Made by a program: the position numbers and the translations under genes. Under the pieces are notes generated by a model, which made no database searches, was not told the DNA's origin, and worked only from the letters and a program-made list of their open reading frames with translations. A DNA stretch of 64,000 bases from Chitinophaga sp. Cy-1792 (lineage in GTDB: Bacteria > Bacteroidota > Bacteroidia > Chitinophagales > Chitinophagaceae): NCBI RefSeq assembly GCF_011752935.1, contig NZ_VWWO01000002.1:2294001-2358000 (forward strand), given 5' to 3'. Below are positions 20,034 through 28,650 of this stretch, in pieces (the stretch's first letter is position 1; each line of letters begins with the position of its first letter).

Positions 20034-21065
20034 GCAATTCCAGTATACTGATGGTAGCGGTGCTGAGGCGCACCAGCTTATTGATGGTGAAACCCGCCTC
20101 CCTGGCCAGACTTTCAAACTCCAATGCGGAACGCTCTTTGCCTTTCAGCAGGGTCAGCATGATGAGGTCGGTATAGACGGCGTCTGCTGCGGTAGGGTCG
20201 CCGGGAATGATGACCGGATCAATAATCAGGAGCCTGGCAGATGCAGACATCGCCTGGTAGCAGTTTTTAAGAATACGTAGTGCATCACATCACTCCAGTC
20301 GTGCAGGATATATTTCAGCATATACAGCTCAAAGCCTGCCGGGATATTGTCGAAGAAATCGCCGCCGATGGCGTGGCATCGTTCCTTTAGTCCTTGCAGG
20401 TAGATGTTTTCCATCGTTTTGGGCAACAGTGATTCCTGGTCCAGTACTACCCCGCCGGCATCTGTATTACGTTGCAGGATGGCGGTGAGTAATGCGCCGT
20501 TTCCACCGGCAATATCAAGGATTTTAGTGTATGGACTGAAGTCATATCCTTCCAGGATGGCGTTTACCTGGAATTCGGAGATGCCCGTCATGGCTTTATT
20601 GAAGGTAGCCGCCTTTTCGGGATGCTCGCTGAAATATACCCACATCGGTAACTGGTGCACCAGATCGAAGGCCGGTTCGCCCGTGCGCAGCGTATGAAGG
20701 ATGTTGGCGAAGGCATCGTACTGGTCCTTCATGATGAAAGTGATAAAAGCGTGCATACTGCCCGGTTGTCCGGGCGACAGGGAAGCCGCCAGCTCCGTGG
20801 ATACAAAGACGCGTCCGGAAGATTCCCGCAGGAGCCCGGCAGCAGTAAGTACCTGGAAAAAGCGGTAGAGCAGGTCTTCCCTGGTATTCGTAGACCTGGC
20901 TATTTCAGAAATGTGCAGGGGGCCATTGGCCAGCAGGTCGATGAGGTTTAATTCTACGCATACCCGCAGGCAGCAGGCCAGTTTATGCGCCTGTAATGCC
21001 TTGATGACAAAATTACCGGAATTCAAAATGGCTGAGGTAGACATGAGGATAGTGATTTGTCCCAT
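20017..21065 (-). pseudogene. Family 2 O-methyltransferase, broken by a one-base frameshift
   Basis: The first frame (20226-21065; likely true start ATG at 21041) has the N-terminal winged-helix dimerisation part (LIDLLANGPLHISEIA) and the SAM site KILDIAGGNGALL, then LKYILHDWSD. After that aspartate the frame runs into about 20 unrelated residues and a stop. The next frame continues the family perfectly: DALRILKNCYQAMSASARLLIIDPV and onward to the stop at 20017 (here split: DALRILKNCYQ, then MSASARLLIIDPV). Restoring one G near 20286 (GATGTGGATGCA instead of GATGTGATGCA) joins the two into a full-length enzyme of about 340 residues. Either a recent pseudogene or a sequencing error. These enzymes methylate phenols or other small hydroxylated compounds; the substrate is unknown. 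Confidence 0.85.
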
Positions 21066-21145
21066 TAAGAAACATGATTACACTGAAATGGCATCTCATG
21101 AACCCCTTTCCCGGTTAATTTGTAATATATATAAACACCTGTCTT

Positions 21146-21403
21146 ATGACTACTACAGAAATCACTGTTTATATCGATAACAAACCTTACCGTTTTCAGG
21201 TACAGGTAGATGAACAAAAAGATTCTACCACCTATAAGGTGGACCCGGCAAAAGATATGCATCCCGAGCCCGACTTTGTTCCACCACACCTGGAATTCAA
21301 CCTGAACGGGCAGCTGACCCTGAAGGAAAAGCTGAAAACCGCAGAGCAGGAACAGGTCGCCCGACTGGTATGGCAGGAAATACTGGATAAGATGAATCCC
21401 TGA
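21146..21403 (+). CDS. Small hypothetical protein, 85 residues
   Basis: Not recognised. An acidic, soluble protein with no signal peptide or membrane segment. The first half is predicted as beta-strands (TEITVYIDNKPYRFQVQV), the second as an amphipathic helix rich in Lys, Glu and Gln. TTAATTTG at 21115-21122 is one base from the TAnnTTTG promoter box and would give a leader of about 15 bases. It is divergent from the methyltransferase remnant and stands alone. Confidence 0.65.
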   Translation: MTTTEITVYIDNKPYRFQVQVDEQKDSTTYKVDPAKDMHPEPDFVPPHLEFNLNGQLTLKEKLKTAEQEQVARLVWQEILDKMNP

Positions 21404-21486
21404 AATGACTCATAACATTTACCACTATACGAAATCAGTTGGGACCGCACTTCCCGGTGCTATCCCAACTGTTGCTGCATATATTC

Positions 21487-21948
21487 TTACAGCGCCAGTC
21501 CTATTTCAACAGACTGGGTTGTAATATCAGCAGCTGTTAAGGTCTTGTGATTGGCCAGCTGTACACCAGTAGAAGCCACGCTTCCCCAGATACTTACCAC
21601 ATCACCCACCACGCAGTTGTACACGATGGGAACCTGTACCCCATTAGAGCATTGAACAACCACAGGACCATCCAGCGTGCCATCAATATGCTGCACATAC
21701 AGGTTAATACCTGTTACCAGCAACTGCGCTACCGGGGAACATACATCCAGCGAAATTCCAAGTACAGAAACTACTTTCACCGTAAAGAGAACATTGGTAC
21801 CTCCCGGAGGCAATGGATGCGTAAAATGGGAGAATTGGGTATCAAGATACCAAAGCGACGTGCCAGCGGCACTTTTAGCGGCCGCCTGTGCATTGTACTG
21901 CAACAGTAGCAGGCCGGCAGCAACCAGTAAGAATCTAAGTGCTTTCAT
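21487..21948 (-). CDS. Secreted hypothetical protein, 153 residues
   Basis: A clear signal peptide (residues 1-23, ending AQAAA) is followed by a mature part of about 130 residues rich in Val, Thr and Gly, which suggests an all-beta fold. Three Cys occur (in LDVCSPV, VQCSNG and YNCVV), which could form a disulphide in the periplasm or outside. No family was recognised. It has its own transcription unit, convergent with the 85-residue gene. Confidence 0.75.
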   Translation of the reverse strand: MKALRFLLVAAGLLLLQYNAQAAAKSAAGTSLWYLDTQFSHFTHPLPPGGTNVLFTVKVVSVLGISLDVCSPVAQLLVTGINLYVQHIDGTLDGPVVVQCSNGVQVPIVYNCVVGDVVSIWGSVASTGVQLANHKTLTAADITTQSVEIGLAL

Positions 21949-22139
21949 GAGGGAAAAGTGGTTTTAATAAATGCCTACTCTTTTTGCAGGTTTTCGGCTT
22001 CGCCTGTTATTACATAGCGATAAATGTATAGACTGAATATGGTACTACTGCTGCAGTAACAGTTTGATAACCTGAATAGCCATTTGGGTAAAATCACAGA
22101 TTATATTAATTTGGCTGACAGCTATTAAAACTATACCCT

Positions 22140-22817
22140 ATGAAATTATTAACCTATGCGCTCCCTGCATTGCTATGTCTGTTGGCTGCCTGCGGCCCCG
22201 ACAAAGTAGCAATCAGCTATAAAGGGTCATTCTGTGACAAGCACACTGTAAAAATCGATGACACCCTGTTGCTCAAATCTGTCAAAGACACGCTATATCC
22301 CAGCCATACACTATTTGCAGGAAAACACACCCTCACCATTGATGGCGGTAAACCGGAAACATTTGAGATCAGTGACAGTTGTATCCTGAATATCGCACAT
22401 GAGGAGTTTGTAATATTCCCCATAAAATATTCAACTGAAAAAAATTATGACTACCTGGTAACAGGAATGACCAATGTTATACAAATTGATTCTTTTGTCG
22501 TGGGCCGTTGCGAAGCTTTCGAGGAATTGGGTAAAGGCCTTAAAAAAACAAAACTGGATGGCTGGCCGGAAGGCATAGACAGAAACCAGATGCGGCTGGA
22601 ACTGGAAAAAACAGACAGTAATAAGCTTGTCATTGCGAAGCAATGGGATTTTAGTATAGATGAAAAAATCCCGGTATCTATAAATACGCTTTTAGAGAAA
22701 GGTTTTACCAACTTTACCACGTATAAGCTAAAAGTGGCACCCGCAAAGGCATTCCTGCTTTATGCCCAATCATCATCAATGTATACTGCAAAACCATTTG
22801 CCGATCTTCCGGATTGA
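22140..22817 (+). CDS. Lipoprotein of unknown function, 225 residues
   Basis: The N-terminus has a lipobox, LAAC, with the lipidated Cys at residue 18, followed by GPDK. The mature protein is mixed alpha/beta with a possible small beta-domain first (HTVKIDDTLLLKSVKDTLY). No family is recognised. TTAATTTG, one base off the -7 consensus, lies about 30 bases upstream. A strong terminator follows at 22847, so it is transcribed alone. Confidence 0.75.
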   Translation: MKLLTYALPALLCLLAACGPDKVAISYKGSFCDKHTVKIDDTLLLKSVKDTLYPSHTLFAGKHTLTIDGGKPETFEISDSCILNIAHEEFVIFPIKYSTEKNYDYLVTGMTNVIQIDSFVVGRCEAFEELGKGLKKTKLDGWPEGIDRNQMRLELEKTDSNKLVIAKQWDFSIDEKIPVSINTLLEKGFTNFTTYKLKVAPAKAFLLYAQSSSMYTAKPFADLPD

Positions 22818-22846
22818 TTATTTAACAGATAAAATATTTACTGTAG

Positions 22847-22879
22847 ATGCCGGGGAGATGATCTCCGGCATTTCTTTTC
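22847..22879 (+). terminator. Rho-independent terminator
   Basis: A 10-bp stem, ATGCCGGGGA paired with TCTCCGGCAT (one G-T pair) around a 5-base loop, at 22847-22871, is followed by TTCTTTT. It ends the lipoprotein gene. Confidence 0.85.
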
Positions 22880-22989
22880 ATCAACATGATCTCTGCCTGA
22901 AATATTATAAATCACATTTAAAATAATATAACCGTAACCGTTATTTTCTCCTGAACTTAGCAGCGCCAAACATTTACAAACCTAATCAG

Positions 22990-23718
22990 ATGGATCACGT
23001 TACAAGAAATATAAATAACCTGACTACGCTATGGGAAACGGTAGGGACTGCATTCAATACCTTGCATAAAGAAACATTATACAATTATTGCTATGTTCCC
23101 GGGTCTGACTGGCCAAACAGGGTATGGTTATCTCCCGGCGCCGGCGAGGAAGCCGTATTACAGGCGATAGCAGCCGTAAAAACACTTCCGCATAAACTAA
23201 CGTACAGTCACTGGAGTGGTATCGATGAAGCCGAACCATCGCTGTTTGAAAATGCCGGTCTGGCGCTGAAATCGACGCAGGTTGGTATGTCGCTGCCATT
23301 GCAGGCGCCCCTTCCTGAACCGGGCCGGTTGCAATTGAGAAGGATTCAGGATGTATCACAGGCAGCTACCTGGGAAACCTTGTACCCGCAAAGCTTTGGC
23401 TATAGGATTTCCGCGGAAACGGTTGTCCGCACGATGCAGCAAATTCCTTACTTTCTTATTCACTTCGGACAGGAAGTTATCGGTACTGTCATAGCTAAAC
23501 GTACCGGCGAGATAATAGGTGTTCATGCACTAGGCATTATTCCTGCTTTCCGTAAGAGAGGTTTTGCGGAAGAAGCCATGGCCGTACTTTTAAATGCTGC
23601 CCGGGAAAATGGCGCCACCCTGGCAACGCTGCAGGCTTCGCAGCTGGGAAAAGGCATCTATAGCCGTATGGGCTTCAGTGATGATTTTGTAGTGAGGAAT
23701 TATCATCTGCCTGCTTAA
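22990..23718 (+). CDS. GNAT-family N-acetyltransferase
   Basis: 242 residues. The C-terminal half is a GNAT fold: the acetyl-CoA loop is seen in HALGIIPAFRKRGFAEEAM (motif A, with R-x-x-G-F in place of the usual Q/R-x-x-G-x-G/A), and the closing IYSRMGFSDDFVVRNY is typical of motif B. The N-terminal half (1-115) is a second, degenerate GNAT-like part or a substrate-binding domain. It transfers an acetyl group from acetyl-CoA to an amine; the acceptor is unknown. No signal peptide: cytosolic. It stands alone between a terminator and the lipoprotein pair. Confidence 0.85.
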   Translation: MDHVTRNINNLTTLWETVGTAFNTLHKETLYNYCYVPGSDWPNRVWLSPGAGEEAVLQAIAAVKTLPHKLTYSHWSGIDEAEPSLFENAGLALKSTQVGMSLPLQAPLPEPGRLQLRRIQDVSQAATWETLYPQSFGYRISAETVVRTMQQIPYFLIHFGQEVIGTVIAKRTGEIIGVHALGIIPAFRKRGFAEEAMAVLLNAARENGATLATLQASQLGKGIYSRMGFSDDFVVRNYHLPA

Positions 23719-23815
23719 AACAGCGTAAAAAATACCCGCTATCTTTTTTTGTCGGGCCGCCATAATATTACCATAATTATATATATCTTCTGGGGAAATT
23801 TAAAATCCCTACAAT

Positions 23816-24556
23816 ATGAGCAGATCAGTATTTAATTATGGCGGCATTTTCCTGCCTGCGGGGCTGTTATTGAGCACCTGCCTGTTTTTTCAATGCAGTA
23901 AGCCGGACCAGGCAACAACGGCAAAATACCCTATTGATAAGACCAAAGCGGCGGCACATGTGGTCAGCGCCGGAGAGATCAACGATTTTAAAACGACCCT
24001 GGCGGCACGCATAGCGGCCTTACCGCAGGGCCGGCTGGCCAGCGGCACACTTCATTTAACTCCCAGCACCTATTTCCCGGTTACCGCCCTCCGCGACCTC
24101 CTGCATCAGCCAGGCGTAGCGGGTATCCATATCTATACCGGCAGACAAACCGATGGCAGCACCACACTTTTCATGGTGGCAGCCGACGCAGGCAAAAAGG
24201 ATATTCCGGGCAACATCCAGGGACCTGCCGGCAGCATGGAACTAGCTACCGCAAGAACGCTCAGCAGCAGCTTCAGGACAAGTACCGCCAGCGTAAATAA
24301 CCTGAACCTCCCCGCTGATGAATTATTCAACCGGGATGCGATCGAACTGCTCATACAGCGCCCGGAGGTAGCCGGCGTAAGAATTTATTGGGGCAGCACC
24401 AGCGGTAAAGGCTGTATGATCCTCCTACCAGTTAATGCCGCCGGTAACGATATGCATATCAGCTTACTCCGGGAGGCAGCAGCTGATACCACCGGTGGCG
24501 ACGGATTGGAGAAAGGTACTGGTGACCCAACCGGAGGATTAATCACGAATCCGTAA
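23816..24556 (+). CDS. Putative lipoprotein, first of a tandem duplicated pair
   Basis: 246 residues with a lipobox at LFFQC (Cys27), then a mature part with two similar halves: each has a segment ending in a short IYTGRQTDGSTTLFMV or IYWGSTSGKGCMILLP strand after VAG[I/V]. This suggests an internal duplication of a domain of about 85 residues. The tail is Gly/Asp-rich. It is about 70 percent identical by eye to the next gene, and the leader is conserved too (GCCATAATAT 57 bases before the ATG here, 59 there). No function is recognised. Outer-membrane or periplasmic lipoprotein by inference. Confidence 0.75.
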   Translation: MSRSVFNYGGIFLPAGLLLSTCLFFQCSKPDQATTAKYPIDKTKAAAHVVSAGEINDFKTTLAARIAALPQGRLASGTLHLTPSTYFPVTALRDLLHQPGVAGIHIYTGRQTDGSTTLFMVAADAGKKDIPGNIQGPAGSMELATARTLSSSFRTSTASVNNLNLPADELFNRDAIELLIQRPEVAGVRIYWGSTSGKGCMILLPVNAAGNDMHISLLREAAADTTGGDGLEKGTGDPTGGLITNP

Positions 24557-24576
24557 GCCAGTTAATTTCGTATATC

Positions 24577-24603
24577 TGGTCTGTTAGCAGTGCTAACAGA
24601 CCA
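24577..24603 (+). terminator. Perfect 12-bp hairpin between the paired lipoprotein genes
   Basis: Arms TGGTCTGTTAGC (24577-24588) and GCTAACAGACCA (24592-24603) pair perfectly around a 3-base loop. The T run after it is weak (TTAAAA), so it may end the first lipoprotein transcript or act as an RNA-stabilising 3' structure. Confidence 0.6.
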
Positions 24604-24696
24604 TTAAAACCGGGTATACTTATCTACTGTTTTTCATGCCATAATATAGCAGGGGCATGCCATATCTTCTGAAAGAATTTCAAACCCCCATATATT

Positions 24697-25446
24697 ATGA
24701 GAAAATTTATCACTAAAAAAAGCCGGGTATTAATTCCGGCAGGACTGCTACTGAGCACCTTCTTCTTCTATCAGTGTAGTAAATCAGACCAGGCTGCAGC
24801 AGTAAAATACAGTATTGACAAAAGCAAAGCAGCAGTGCATGTTGTCAGTGCTGATGAGATCAGCAATTTTAAGTCTACCCTTTCCACAAGAATGGCAGCT
24901 TTACCACAGGGCCGGCTGGCCAGTAGTACGCTCACTTTAACACCCAGCACCTATTTTCCCATCAGCGCATTACGGCAGTTATTGTCTCAACCAGGTGTAG
25001 CCGGCATCCGCTTCTATACCGGCAGGCAAACCGATGGCAGCACTACCCTTTTCATGGTAGCTGCAGATGCAGACCAGTCTGATATCACCAACAGGATAAT
25101 CGGGCCATCAGGAAGCATGGAACTGGCCACAGCAAAGGCACTTTCAACCAGCTTCAAAGCCAGTATTGCCACAGTCAATAACCTGAACCTGCCCGCCTAT
25201 GAATTGTTTAACCGCGACGCAATGGAATTGCTGGCACAACGTTCAGATATTACCGGTATAAGAATATACTGGGGCAGCACTAACAGCAACGCCTGTATGA
25301 TCCTGCTGCCTGTTGATGCCGCAGGTAACGATATGCAAATCAGCCTGCTGAAGGATGCAGCGCCTGTTACCCCCGGAAAAGACGGTGGTGGCGATGGCAT
25401 GGAGAGAGGCAATGGAAAAACCGGACGTATGATGATCAATCCATGA
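24697..25446 (+). CDS. Putative lipoprotein, second of a tandem duplicated pair
   Basis: 249 residues, lipobox FYQC with Cys27 in the same place as in the upstream copy. The central part is shared with it almost unbroken (LPQGRLAS, LTPSTYFP, YTGRQTDGSTTLFMVAADA, NNLNLP, ELFNRDA, RIYWGST, MILLP, AAGNDM). Differences cluster in exposed-looking stretches and the Gly-rich tail. It has its own conserved leader and its own terminator, so the duplication copied a whole transcription unit. Function unknown. Confidence 0.75.
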   Translation: MRKFITKKSRVLIPAGLLLSTFFFYQCSKSDQAAAVKYSIDKSKAAVHVVSADEISNFKSTLSTRMAALPQGRLASSTLTLTPSTYFPISALRQLLSQPGVAGIRFYTGRQTDGSTTLFMVAADADQSDITNRIIGPSGSMELATAKALSTSFKASIATVNNLNLPAYELFNRDAMELLAQRSDITGIRIYWGSTNSNACMILLPVDAAGNDMQISLLKDAAPVTPGKDGGGDGMERGNGKTGRMMINP

Positions 25447-25468
25447 AATAACAGGAATAGTTTAGTTT

Positions 25469-25516
25469 ACAGGTTACAACATGCCGGGTTTATTCCCCCA
25501 TGTTGTAGCCTGTTTT
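25469..25516. terminator. Bidirectional terminator between convergent genes
   Basis: Arms ACAGGTTACAACATG (25469-25483) and CATGTTGTAGCCTGT (25499-25513) pair over 15 positions with one G-T pair, then TTTT. It lies between the lipoprotein (plus) and the SDR gene (minus). Confidence 0.85.
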
Positions 25517-26381
25517 ACAAGTAAGGCTTCACTATGCTGGCACAATAATCCCAAACCAGCTGTTCATGCTGAGTTGAGTAATACTTATCATCCGCCTTTT
25601 CTATTTTTTCCCTGCTGCCGAAGAACTCCCCTGATATACCCTGTACTTCCGGAGCGGTAGCCAGATAAATACTTGTTCTTGCACCATCTTCTACTTTATC
25701 CATGAAACGGAGCGCAATTTTAAAAATCATATTAATGAAGAATCCTTTGTCGGCATCCTGTCCGAAATTGGTAGCAACAGCGCCCGGGTGACAGGCATTC
25801 ACGGTTACATTATTGATTCCATTTTCTTTCAGTTGTTTTGCAAAATACCTGGTTATCCAGATCAGGTAGAGTTTGGACAAACCGTAAGCCCTGTCAGGCT
25901 TATAGGTCTTTTCCAACTGAAAGTCTGTAAAGTCAGGCTTGCCGCCTCGTTTATGCATAGCAGAAGAAACATTGATTATCCTGGCGGCCGGACTTTTCTG
26001 CAAGACGCCCAGCAAAGATTGCATCAATAAAAACGGGGCAAATAAATTGAGGGTAATTGTTTTCTCCAAACCTTCTGCGGTTGTTTCCCTTACTTTATTA
26101 AAGAATGCACCTGCATTGTTTATTAATACATCCAAACGTTTATACCTGGATGTAAACAGGTCTATTGCTTTGCGGGTATCGGCCAAAGACAATAAATCTG
26201 CAATTAACAGATCTATTTTATCATTGCCCGTCTCTGCCATTATCTCCTGTTTTACAGCCTCCGCCTTCTTTTCATTTCTGCCATGAATAATAACTGTATG
26301 ACCTGCCTTTGCCAGCGCCATAGCGGTTGCTTTACCAATACCATCTGTTGCCCCGGTAATCAGGATTATTTTATCTGCCAT
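25515..26381 (-). CDS. Short-chain dehydrogenase/reductase (retinol-dehydrogenase-like)
   Basis: 288 residues from the ATG at 26381. This start is preferred because the cofactor motif TGATDGIG then lies at residues 9-16, as usual; the longer frame from 26504 would run over the promoter and add 41 non-homologous residues. Other SDR motifs: NNAG (88-91), catalytic Ser in NVSSA (139/140) and Y-G-L-S-K (Tyr166, Lys170), plus HPGAVATN. It reduces a carbonyl or oxidises an alcohol with NAD(P); substrate unknown. It is divergent from a MerR gene, and its promoter touches the MerR-type palindrome, so it is probably the MerR target. Confidence 0.92.
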   Translation of the reverse strand: MADKIILITGATDGIGKATAMALAKAGHTVIIHGRNEKKAEAVKQEIMAETGNDKIDLLIADLLSLADTRKAIDLFTSRYKRLDVLINNAGAFFNKVRETTAEGLEKTITLNLFAPFLLMQSLLGVLQKSPAARIINVSSAMHKRGGKPDFTDFQLEKTYKPDRAYGLSKLYLIWITRYFAKQLKENGINNVTVNACHPGAVATNFGQDADKGFFINMIFKIALRFMDKVEDGARTSIYLATAPEVQGISGEFFGSREKIEKADDKYYSTQHEQLVWDYCASIVKPYL

Positions 26382-26486
26382 TGTGATGTTTATTAAGATG
26401 TAAAATATGATCCGGGAATTTACCAGACGCAGGCTGGTATTACCCGTTGAGCCAGTAATAACTACTGCTATTTTCCTTGGCTGATG

Positions 26487-26517
26487 CAAAAATATGGCAT
26501 ACATTTACAACACACAA
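26487..26517 (-). promoter_or_regulatory. Promoter of the SDR gene
   Basis: Minus strand: TTG (26517-26515), a 20-base spacer, then TATTTTTG (26494-26487), an exact TAnnTTTG. The TTG overlaps the edge of the palindrome at 26516-26539, the right place for control by the divergent regulator. Confidence 0.75.
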
Positions 26518-26539
26518 GTATAGACTACACTCTATACTT
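26516..26539. promoter_or_regulatory. MerR-type operator palindrome
   Basis: AAGTATAGA, 6 spacer bases, TCTATACTT: a perfect 9+9 inverted repeat, the size bound by MerR dimers, in the divergent region 32 bases before the regulator start. Confidence 0.75.
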
Positions 26540-26570
26540 TAATATTTTTTGTTAAATTTTTCTAAACAGT

Positions 26571-26933
26571 ATGCTGATAAACGAATTAGCTAAAAAAACA
26601 GGCGTAACGATCCATACCATCCGGTATTATGAGAACCTGGGGTTGATACAGGGCTTCGTAAACGATCAGGTAAAAAGCAATAACTACAAGCATTATGATG
26701 ACAATGTTGCGGAAAGACTTGAAATTATCCTGGAAGCAAAGGAGGTTGGTTTTACCTTGGCTGAAATAAGAAAATTACTCGAAAGCTGGTATGGTACCAC
26801 TTCTTCCCGTGAGGAGCAGGTACAGCTATTTACTGCAAAAATTGAAGAAATCGAAGATAAGATTAAGCAATTGAAGCAGGTGAAAAAGCGGCTGGAAAAG
26901 GTAGTGAAGGAATTACGGGATAATAAATGTTGA
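26571..26933 (+). CDS. MerR-family transcriptional regulator
   Basis: 120 residues. The N-terminal winged helix is plain: INELAKKTGVTIHTIRYYENLGLI (residues 3-26; core TIHTIRYYENLGLI). A second helical part (ERLEIILEAKEVGFTLAEIRKLLE) and a C-terminal coiled coil of about 35 residues follow, as in MerR dimers. There is no CxxC or Cys cluster except one near the last residue, so metal sensing is unlikely. It probably controls the divergent SDR gene and itself through the palindrome at 26516; the inducing signal is unknown. Confidence 0.92.
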   Translation: MLINELAKKTGVTIHTIRYYENLGLIQGFVNDQVKSNNYKHYDDNVAERLEIILEAKEVGFTLAEIRKLLESWYGTTSSREEQVQLFTAKIEEIEDKIKQLKQVKKRLEKVVKELRDNKC

Positions 26934-27042
26934 TCTGCTGCCATTTTTCATATTGTTCCAAACCAGTAATCGTTTTTTCACGTAACTGAGTATAGTTATT
27001 TAAGGTAGCCACCACGTTCCGCAATATTTAAAATGGAAGACG

Positions 27043-27606
27043 ATGCGATATTACGAAGAAACCGCCAGGGAGATAATACAGGTATTCAAGTTAAATCCGA
27101 AGGTCATTCTGAATTGGCGGTTCAAGAAAAAGATCCCGGACCGTTACTTATACTATAATTTCCCCAAGAATATTACAACAGCCGCCGAAACCGACGAGCT
27201 AAAGCGGCTATGTGATATTTTAAAGTCCGGGCTAATAAATATCCCTGCCTTCTGCCGGCGTGAAAACATAGCATTACAGCGTATCCTGAAATATTTTTCC
27301 GGCAACGGAGCTTTATATCGTGAGGATCTTATTGCAATCAGAAATACTGCAGACAATATACAGTTGGAAGTGAAAGCCGTTGCGGATGGTCTTGTTCAAC
27401 CGAAATTATCACCGAAAGTCTTATTAAAAACAAGGCAACTACTTAACCGGGAAGAAATAAACTGGGCTTATCTTTTTTCGGGAGATAATCAGCATTTAAC
27501 CATGTTGAATAATTGGAAAGATGAGGAACAGGCCACCCTATCCAAAGAAGCCAGGGAGCAGCTTTCCGGCGCTTTGCAACGATTCCTTTCTCTTACAGCC
27601 TTTTAG
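27043..27606 (+). CDS. Hypothetical cytosolic protein, 187 residues
   Basis: Not recognised. Basic N-terminal part (IIQVFKLNPKVILNWRFKKK) that looks like a possible helix-turn-helix, then mostly predicted alpha-helix throughout; no signal peptide or membrane segment. It follows the MerR gene by 109 bases without a visible terminator, so co-transcription is possible. It is convergent with the lipoprotein at 27615, with only 8 bases between the stops. Confidence 0.65.
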   Translation: MRYYEETAREIIQVFKLNPKVILNWRFKKKIPDRYLYYNFPKNITTAAETDELKRLCDILKSGLINIPAFCRRENIALQRILKYFSGNGALYREDLIAIRNTADNIQLEVKAVADGLVQPKLSPKVLLKTRQLLNREEINWAYLFSGDNQHLTMLNNWKDEEQATLSKEAREQLSGALQRFLSLTAF

Positions 27607-27614
27607 CATTGCGT

Positions 27615-28070
27615 CTAATCGACGGCATACAGCATTTCAAAAGTGCTGGGATAGTCTTTATAGGATACAGAAATATGGTAATAGAAATTCTTTTCTGCAT
27701 AATCCCATCCGTGGCTCATCCACACCGGTGAGAACACCTGGAAGTTAATCATGAACTGGGTAGGTTGAATAAAGCTGTTTTTGGATTTGAGCATGTTACA
27801 TAGCAGGCCCGCATACGGGCGCAGGACGCTATTGCAATAATCAGTATCAGAAGGATTGGAAGCACCTTCAATACGTAGCAGGCTTAAAGTATCTCCCTTT
27901 TGAGAGACGTTCACTGCAAATTTTGACTGTGTGGTAAATCCGCCAACATTTGCCATAATTTCATCGCTAAAGAAATTTCTTCCACCCGTATTTATTGGAG
28001 TGTCCTTTGTCATCTCTTTGGTACATCCAATCATCAACCAGGAAATGGTTAGTACAATGATGAGTTTCAT
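27615..28070 (-). CDS. Small lipoprotein of unknown function
   Basis: 151 residues from the ATG at 28070. This start gives a compact signal with lipobox LMIGC (Cys16) followed by TKE; the frame reaches back to 28106, but the extra 12 residues would spoil the signal. The mature part has two Cys (DYCNSV and LLCNML), possibly a disulphide, and many aromatic residues near the end. No family is recognised. Confidence 0.7.
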   Translation of the reverse strand: MKLIIVLTISWLMIGCTKEMTKDTPINTGGRNFFSDEIMANVGGFTTQSKFAVNVSQKGDTLSLLRIEGASNPSDTDYCNSVLRPYAGLLCNMLKSKNSFIQPTQFMINFQVFSPVWMSHGWDYAEKNFYYHISVSYKDYPSTFEMLYAVD

Positions 28071-28650
28071 ATTCAATGGGATTTTCAAAAAAAACATATT
28101 GCACAAATGCTAATAGATTTGCGCCGAAATAATGAGTAATTCTTAAAGAGATAAACTATTAACCCTAACTATCTGCATGTGAAGCGGGCTATAAAAATTT
28201 TTCAGGTACCTCGCCTTCAAAAAATCGGTTGATACAATTTTTAATTAATGGTCTATAAAGGTAATATGATACGCTAATTTAATGCTTATTAGTTAGTTAA
28301 GTGCCTCTGGTGCACCTGGTATTCGATTGTGGTACTCGTAGGAAACGACACTAAAATAAGTAAAATTTTTATAGTAATAAAGCAGTGAGCGATCTACCAG
28401 AAAAAAAATACCCATCCCTCCTATCCTTAGAAAAATCTGCCGCTAAACATGCAGGAAGATCACATGGTTCCAACCTGCAACGGAGGCCCGTTGACGTAAT
28501 ATTCCGTCAGAAAACATTTTGTAGAAAATTTGAATAGATAGTTCCAGGTAAAGAATATTTTCCTGATCCGATTACCCACAAAATATTGTCAGTCATAATT
28601 TTGCGCCTCGCTAAGTCTTAACTGTAATACAATTACAAGATATACGCTAT
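28071..28650. other. 580-base divergent intergenic region
   Basis: No gene, tRNA or clear riboswitch is seen between the lipoprotein (minus) and the FecA-like receptor (plus). It is AT-rich with small hairpins, such as CAACGG-AGGC-CCGTTG near 28478, and the promoter box at 28596. The length is unusual for a simple promoter and may hide regulatory sites. Confidence 0.6.
28596..28603 (+). promoter_or_regulatory. -7 promoter box of the TonB receptor gene
   Basis: TAATTTTG matches TAnnTTTG and stands 48 bases before the ATG at 28651. No TTG at the usual distance upstream. Confidence 0.5.

Noticed and set aside
24577..24603. Insertion-sequence inverted repeat
   Set aside because: The arms face each other with a 3-base loop and no transposase is near; it is a transcript hairpin.
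26382..26504. Longer N-terminus of the SDR (start at 26504)
   Set aside because: It would run through the promoter box at 26487-26494 and adds residues unlike any SDR.
28071..28650. Cobalamin or other riboswitch ahead of the TonB receptor
   Set aside because: No conserved core such as a B12 box could be recognised; the small hairpins are not specific.
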